A stretch of 64,000 nucleotides of DNA from Pseudomonas chlororaphis subsp. aurantiaca (lineage in GTDB: Bacteria; Pseudomonadota; Gammaproteobacteria; Pseudomonadales; Pseudomonadaceae). Positions 59,802 to 64,000 of this stretch are shown here, piece by piece. The position numbers were made by a program, and so were the translations under genes. Where the stretch lies: NCBI RefSeq assembly GCF_013466605.1, contig NZ_CP059162.1, positions 5,890,001 through 5,954,000 of the forward strand, given 5' to 3'. The notes under the pieces were generated by a model that worked only from the letters and a program-made list of their open reading frames with translations, had not been told where the DNA came from and searched no databases. Position 1 is the stretch's first letter. Every line of letters starts with the position of its first letter.

Positions 59802-60527
59802 CTAGCGTTCGAGCCAGATCAGGGAGGCGAAACGCCCGGTGCGCGGGCTGCGGCGGTAGGAATAGAAACGCGGATCGCTCACGGTGCAGAAACCACCGCC
59901 ATACACGGCCGTGACGCCGCATGCCGCCAGGCGCAGGCGGGCCAGTGTATAGATGTCAGCCATGAGCTTGCCGGGATTGTGGCTCGGCACAAAGGCCTGC
60001 TCGGTTTGCGGCAAGTGGCGGACGAGCGCCTCACGGACTTCCGGCCCGACCTCGAAGGCTTGCGGACCGATGGCCGGCCCCAGCCAGACCAGTACATCCT
60101 CAGGCACAACCTTCAGGCTATCGAGTGTCGCCTCCAGCACTCCGGCCGCCAGCCCGCGCCAACCGGCATGGGCCGCTGCCACACGAGTACCGGCGCGGTC
60201 GCAGAACAGCGCTGGCAGGCAGTCGGCGGTCATGGCACTACAGGCGATGCCGGGCGTGGCCGTCCAGCTGGCATCGGCGGTGACGACGACGGACGGATCC
60301 GCCTCGACCACATCAATACCGTGGACCTGCTTCAGCCAGGCCGGTTGTATGGAGAAACGATCGGTCAGGCGCCGGCGATTTTCGGCTACCGCCTGCGGAT
60401 CGTCGTCGACATGATCGCCCAGGTTGAGGCTGTCGAACGGCGCCAGACTGACGCCGCCCGCACGGGTGGTGACGCAGGCTTTGACCCCGGCCGGCGCAGG
60501 CCAGTCAGGAATCAGCCAGTCATTCAT
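59802..60527 (-). CDS. pgeF: Peptidoglycan editing factor PgeF (laccase-domain)
   Basis: A 241-residue YfiH-family enzyme, the PgeF type, which removes misincorporated L-Ser from UDP-MurNAc precursors. The metal site is formed by QVHG, TADCLP and HAGWRG, all present. Its start overlaps the rluD stop (4 nt), so it is cotranscribed with rluD. Polyphenol oxidase was an older name. Confidence 0.93.
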   Translation of the reverse strand: MNDWLIPDWPAPAGVKACVTTRAGGVSLAPFDSLNLGDHVDDDPQAVAENRRRLTDRFSIQPAWLKQVHGIDVVEADPSVVVTADASWTATPGIACSAMTADCLPALFCDRAGTRVAAAHAGWRGLAAGVLEATLDSLKVVPEDVLVWLGPAIGPQAFEVGPEVREALVRHLPQTEQAFVPSHNPGKLMADIYTLARLRLAACGVTAVYGGGFCTVSDPRFYSYRRSPRTGRFASLIWLER

Positions 60528-61486
60528 CCGACGAAGGCCTCGCGGTCCTGCTTGAGCAGGGTCAGCAGCCAGACGAAGTCTTCCGGCAGCGGCGATTCCC
60601 AGCTCATGCGTTCACCGGTGGTCGGATGATCCAGCTCCAGGAAACGCGCATGCAACGCCTGACGCGGGAAGTGTTTCAGGGATTCGACCATGGTCGGGCT
60701 CGCCGCCGGCGGAATACGGAAGCGGCCGCCGTAGGCCGGATCGCCAACCAACGGGAAGTTGATGTGTGCCATGTGCACGCGAATCTGGTGGGTACGACCG
60801 GTTTCCAGCTTGACCCGCACATGGGTGTGGGAACGGAAACGCTCGAGCACGCGGTAATGGCTGACGGCCTGCTTGCCACCTTCCATCACGGCCATGCGTT
60901 GGCGCTGCTGGCCATGCCGGCCGATCGGCGCATTGATCTTGCCACCGGCGGTGACCACACCGATCACGATGCATTCATAGATGCGGCTGACGCTGCGGCT
61001 CTGCAACTGGGCGACCAGCTGGGTCTGCGCCTGGATGGTCTTGGCCACCACCATCAGACCGGTGGTGTCCTTGTCCAGGCGATGGACGATGCCGGCGCGC
61101 GGCACGTTGATGATGTCCGGGACATGGTGCAGCAGGGCATTGAGCAGCGTGCCATCGGCGTGACCGGCGGCGGGGTGGACCACCAGGCCGGCAGGCTTGT
61201 TGATGACCAGGATATCGTCGTCTTCATAGACGATATCCAGCTCGATGTCCTGAGCGATCCATTCTCCCTGAGCTTCCTGCTCGGCGGTCAGCTCAAGAAC
61301 CGCGCCGCCATGGACGATGTCTCGCGGGCGGATAACCGCTCCATCCACAGTCAGGCGGCCGTCTTTGATCCAGGCGGAAAGGCGCGAGCGCGAGTGCTCA
61401 GCGAATAATTGGGCGGCGACTTGATCGAGGCGTTGGCCGCCCAGTTCGGACGGCACCTCTGCGCGAAGTTCAATTTTATCGGACAT
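60524..61486 (-). CDS. rluD: 23S rRNA pseudouridine(1911/1915/1917) synthase
   Basis: A 320-residue RluD. N-terminal S4 domain (about 18-75); catalytic Asp138 in HRLDKDTTG; KLETGRTHQIRVHMAHINFPLVGD near the C-terminus. The start at 61486 (MSDKIELRA) is preferred to the frame from 61507. It is divergent from bamD, the usual arrangement, with 152 nt between. Confidence 0.96.
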   Translation of the reverse strand: MSDKIELRAEVPSELGGQRLDQVAAQLFAEHSRSRLSAWIKDGRLTVDGAVIRPRDIVHGGAVLELTAEQEAQGEWIAQDIELDIVYEDDDILVINKPAGLVVHPAAGHADGTLLNALLHHVPDIINVPRAGIVHRLDKDTTGLMVVAKTIQAQTQLVAQLQSRSVSRIYECIVIGVVTAGGKINAPIGRHGQQRQRMAVMEGGKQAVSHYRVLERFRSHTHVRVKLETGRTHQIRVHMAHINFPLVGDPAYGGRFRIPPAASPTMVESLKHFPRQALHARFLELDHPTTGERMSWESPLPEDFVWLLTLLKQDREAFVG

Positions 61487-61638
61487 GCTCAGACTAGGCG
61501 TCGGCACAGCCTTTGGTTTCGGCTGCGCGCTTGTGGTTAAATACGGCGTCTTTTGCCCCGAGGCTTTTTCAACGGGGCGCTCATCATAACAGGACGGCCC
61601 CGCCCAAGACAGCGGCCGTCATAGGGACGCAAGCCGCC

Positions 61639-62661
61639 ATGCAAGTGAAACACCTGCTGCTGATCGCCATCCTCGCACTGACCGCTGCTTGCTCATCGAA
61701 GGAAGTCGTTGACGAAAACCTGAGCGAGGTCGAGCTGTACCAGCAGGCGCAGACCGACCTGGACAACAACAGCTATACCAGCGCCACAGCCAAGCTCAAG
61801 GCCCTGGAGTCGCGCTATCCGTTCGGCCGCTACGCGGATCAGGCACAACTCGAACTGATCTATGCCAACTACAAGAACGCCGAGCCGGAGGCTGCCAAGT
61901 CCGCCGCCGAGCGTTTCATCCGCCTGCATCCACAACACCCGAACGTGGACTACGCCTACTACCTCAAGGGCCTGACCTCCTTCGACCAGGACGTCGGCCT
62001 GCTGGCGCGCTTCCTGCCGCTGGACATGACCAAGCGTGACCCGGGTGCCGCGCGCGACTCCTACAACGAGTTCGCCCAGCTCACCAGCCGCTTCCCGAAC
62101 AGCCGCTACGCGCCGGACGCCAAGCAGCGCATGATCTACCTGCGCAACCTGCTGGCCTCCTACGAGATCCACGTGGCCGATTACTACCTGACCCGTCAGG
62201 CCTATGTAGCCGCCGCCAACCGTGGCCGTTACGTGGTGGAAAACTTCCAGGAAACCCCGTCGGTGGCCGATGGCCTGGCGGTGATGACCGAGGCTTACCA
62301 GCGTCTGCACCTGGACGAACTGGCCGCCACCAGCCTGGAAACCCTGAAGCTCAACTACCCCGATCACCCAAGCCTGGTCGACGGCCAGTTCGTGCCACGG
62401 GTCGCCGAGGCGGACAACCGCTCCTGGCTGAGCAAGGCCACCCTGGGCCTGATCGAGTCCCGTCCACCGCTGCCGCCGGGAGAAACCCGCGCCAACCAGG
62501 ACGTGATGAAGCAATACCAGGACGCCAAGGACGCAATTCCGGCCGAGCTCAAGCCTAAAGACGCCAATGGCGACGCTGTCGAAGAAGAACAGCACGAAGC
62601 CGAAGGCAACAACAGCGACCGCTCGTGGTTCAGCTACATGACCTTCGGCGTGTTCGACTGA
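61639..62661 (+). CDS. bamD: Outer-membrane assembly lipoprotein BamD
   Basis: A 340-residue lipoprotein (formerly ComL) of the BAM complex. Lipobox LTAAC with Cys18; TPR-like helices ([59 protein letters not shown]). The acidic tail after about 285 ([11 protein letters not shown]) is longer than in E. coli, as in other pseudomonads. The start at 61639 is chosen for the signal peptide; a longer frame from 61513 would lose it. Confidence 0.96.
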   Translation: MQVKHLLLIAILALTAACSSKEVVDENLSEVELYQQAQTDLDNNSYTSATAKLKALESRYPFGRYADQAQLELIYANYKNAEPEAAKSAAERFIRLHPQHPNVDYAYYLKGLTSFDQDVGLLARFLPLDMTKRDPGAARDSYNEFAQLTSRFPNSRYAPDAKQRMIYLRNLLASYEIHVADYYLTRQAYVAAANRGRYVVENFQETPSVADGLAVMTEAYQRLHLDELAATSLETLKLNYPDHPSLVDGQFVPRVAEADNRSWLSKATLGLIESRPPLPPGETRANQDVMKQYQDAKDAIPAELKPKDANGDAVEEEQHEAEGNNSDRSWFSYMTFGVFD

Positions 62662-62678
62662 CACCGCCGCGGTTAGCC

Positions 62679-62708
62679 AAAAGGGAGACTTTCGAGTCTC
62701 CCTTTTTT
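62679..62708 (+). terminator. Terminator of bamD
   Basis: AAAAGGGAGACT-TTCG-AGTCTCCCTTTTTT, 17 nt after the stop. Confidence 0.94.
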
Positions 62709-62794
62709 GTCCGCGGATTTCAGCGCTGATTGCACTGTGCGCCTGGCATGACCTTGGCTAAACTGCCGGTTCCTCACTCACATAGCTGGCTACC

Positions 62795-63028
62795 ATGCTT
62801 CGTTTACTGTTCTGGATCGCCCTGATTGCCGCTGCGGTATGGCTCTGGCGCAAATTCAAGCAGCCCGCCTCCGGCACCGCTGCTCCCCGCGAACCCAGCA
62901 CCACGCCCATGGTGCGCTGTGCCCATTGCGGCGTGCACCTGCCCCGTGACCGGGCGCTGAGCCTCGAGCAACAGTGGTATTGCAGCCAGGCCCACCTGGA
63001 GCAAGGCCCGATCTCCCGAGATCGCTGA
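62795..63028 (+). CDS. PP0621-family small zinc-ribbon-like protein
   Basis: A 77-residue protein with an N-terminal membrane helix (about 3-18), basic WRKFKQ, and a soluble part with CAHCGVHLP and WYCSQAHLEQ (two Cys pairs and a His, probable metal site). Such a protein stands between bamD and pilS/pilR in many pseudomonads; its function is unknown. Confidence 0.82.
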   Translation: MLRLLFWIALIAAAVWLWRKFKQPASGTAAPREPSTTPMVRCAHCGVHLPRDRALSLEQQWYCSQAHLEQGPISRDR

Positions 63029-63067
63029 GCCTCAACCGACAGCGGTGCAGATGACGTCGAAAGCGCG

Positions 63068-63298
63068 TTGTTTGCACCGCTGAATAATTCGCTACAAAAA
63101 AGCCTCCAGCCCACTCTCGTCTCGCATCCGGGCGGCAACCCTCGGCAAACCGGGGATATCACCCTGCGCGTCACCTTGAATCCGACCAACAGCCCTGCCC
63201 CGCCCGGCTCTGAACGGGGTCAACGATCTCAAGCCTGCCTAGACTTCACGACACGCCAGGATGGCGGGTGCTCTTGCACCTCTTTCGCTCACGGATGA
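63068..63298 (+). pseudogene. Possible decayed 3' remnant of pilS
   Basis: The short frame ends ERGQRSQACLDFTTRQDGG followed by CSCTSFAHG and a stop, 13 nt before pilR. This resembles the last segment of PilS-type kinases (ELCESNQA-LD-...-GG-CFRI-FAH) with several changes, and pilS normally ends just before pilR. No phosphoacceptor or ATP-binding boxes remain. The match is from memory, so a chance frame is possible. Confidence 0.42.
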
Positions 63299-63311
63299 AG
63301 CAGTAAGCAGC

Positions 63312-64000
63312 ATGGGCCCACGGCAAAAAATCCTGATCGTCGATGACGATCCAGGCATTCGCGAATATCTGGAAATCAGCCTCGGCCGGATGCAACGCCA
63401 TACCCGCAGCGCCCGTACCCTGGGCGAAGCGCGTCACTGGCTGGCCCGGGAAGGTTTCGACCTGTGCCTGAGCGACCTGCATCTGCCCGACGGCACGGGT
63501 CTGGAATTACTCGAGCATATACAGCGCCATCGGCTGCGAATGCCGCTGGCCATCCTCAGCACCTGCCCCCACCAGGAAACCGCGGTCCAAGCCCTGAAGG
63601 CCGGCGCCATCGACTTCCTGAGCAAACCCGTGGCCCTGGCGCGCCTGCGTGAGCTGTTGAATGGCGCCCTGCCCGGATCGGCACCAGCGAACCCTGCTAC
63701 CGGCCCACTGCTCGGCGATTCGACCTCCATGCATAAACTGCGCGTGCAGATCGGTAAGCTGGCCCAGAGTCAGGCCTCGGTCTATATCAGCGGAGAGTCC
63801 GGCAGCGGCAAGGAGCTGGTCGCTCGCGCGATCCACGACCAGGGACCACGGGCCAGCCGGGCCTTCGTGCCGATCAACTGCGGGGCCATTCCACCGGAAC
63901 TGATGGAGAGCGAGTTTTTCGGCCATCGCAAAGGCAGCTTCAGCGGCGCCATCGAAGACAAGCCCGGCCTGTTCCAGGCAGCGCATGGCGGCACGCTGTT
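63312..64000 (+). CDS. pilR: PilR-like sigma54-dependent response regulator, partial, runs off right edge
   Basis: The first ~229 residues are present. Receiver domain: KILIVDDDPGIREYLEISLGRM, phosphoacceptor Asp in LCLSDLHLPDG, Lys in FLSKPV. AAA+ domain: Walker [16 protein letters not shown]. The sigma54-contact loop reads GSFSGA instead of G[AS]FTGA. NCGAIPPELMESEFFGH is PilR-like. Weak ribosome site. In P. aeruginosa PilR activates pilA; here the pilA promoter is 35 kb away in this window. A genuine intact pilS is not upstream. Confidence 0.88.
   Translation, partial: MGPRQKILIVDDDPGIREYLEISLGRMQRHTRSARTLGEARHWLAREGFDLCLSDLHLPDGTGLELLEHIQRHRLRMPLAILSTCPHQETAVQALKAGAIDFLSKPVALARLRELLNGALPGSAPANPATGPLLGDSTSMHKLRVQIGKLAQSQASVYISGESGSGKELVARAIHDQGPRASRAFVPINCGAIPPELMESEFFGHRKGSFSGAIEDKPGLFQAAHGGTL

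Noticed and set aside
61555..61578. GCCCCG/CGGGGC pairing in the bamD leader
   Set aside because: Six base pairs with a long loop; could occur by chance and has no clear regulatory context.

Overview
The window is chromosomal DNA of a fluorescent Pseudomonas, most likely of the P. fluorescens group. The basis is the gene orders dksA-gluQ-cbrX-cbrA-cbrB-crcZ-pcnB-folK-panBCD-pgi-acsA, pilA/pilC-pilD-coaE-yacG, a full psl exopolysaccharide operon, and clpB-pgeF-rluD/bamD, together with high GC. The species cannot be settled from this sequence alone.

Layout. 1-2086: end of a mobile island with two overlapping tyrosine-recombinase genes resembling the gamma-mobile-trio (GMT) type. It is inserted into and truncates a Fur-box-preceded haem-transport gene (phuT). 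2.8-6 kb: Rieske protein, an aminotransferase-sfsA pair, dksA. 6.1-12.2 kb: gluQ, then the carbon-catabolite control module cbrX-cbrA-cbrB with the sRNA crcZ behind a sigma54 promoter. 12.4-24 kb: pcnB-folK, panB-panC-panD, pgi, acsA, an MpaB-family oxygenase, a thiolase and an rRNA-methyltransferase-like gene. 24-27.6 kb: a DUF748 envelope protein and a BON-domain periplasmic protein. 27.9-33 kb: pilA (divergent), pilC, pilD, coaE, yacG and a small convergent set of membrane or periplasmic genes; pilB is missing from its usual place. 33.3-48.7 kb: psl operon, pslA to pslK, with almost every junction overlapping. A hexapeptide acyltransferase sits between pslJ and pslK and no pslL follows. The pslA upstream region holds a perfect FleQ-type box and an AmrZ-like site. 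48.8-51.2 kb: DUF1780, DUF3094 and an NADH-dehydrogenase-like flavoprotein. 51.8-55.8 kb: a minimal chaperone-usher fimbrial operon of three genes. 56.3-56.9 kb: four tRNA genes (Asn, Pro, Lys, Pro) under a stringent-type promoter. 57.1-64 kb: clpB with a sigma32-like promoter, pgeF-rluD, bamD, a PP0621-family gene, a possible decayed pilS remnant, and a pilR-like regulator running off the right edge.

How the parts work together. Three surface-adhesion systems lie within 36 kb: type IV pilus genes, Psl and chaperone-usher fimbriae. The pilus system looks eroded: pilB is not beside pilC, pilS seems reduced to a stub, and the PilR-like protein has Ser where the sigma54-contact loop normally has Thr. 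The pilA sigma54 promoter nevertheless looks intact. Psl looks complete and carries signals expected for c-di-GMP control. CbrA/CbrB should drive crcZ, which carries six CA-rich motifs of the kind that titrate Hfq/Crc. The most unusual regions are the recombinase island junction in phuT, the psl control region and cluster variant, and the decayed pilS with its variant PilR.
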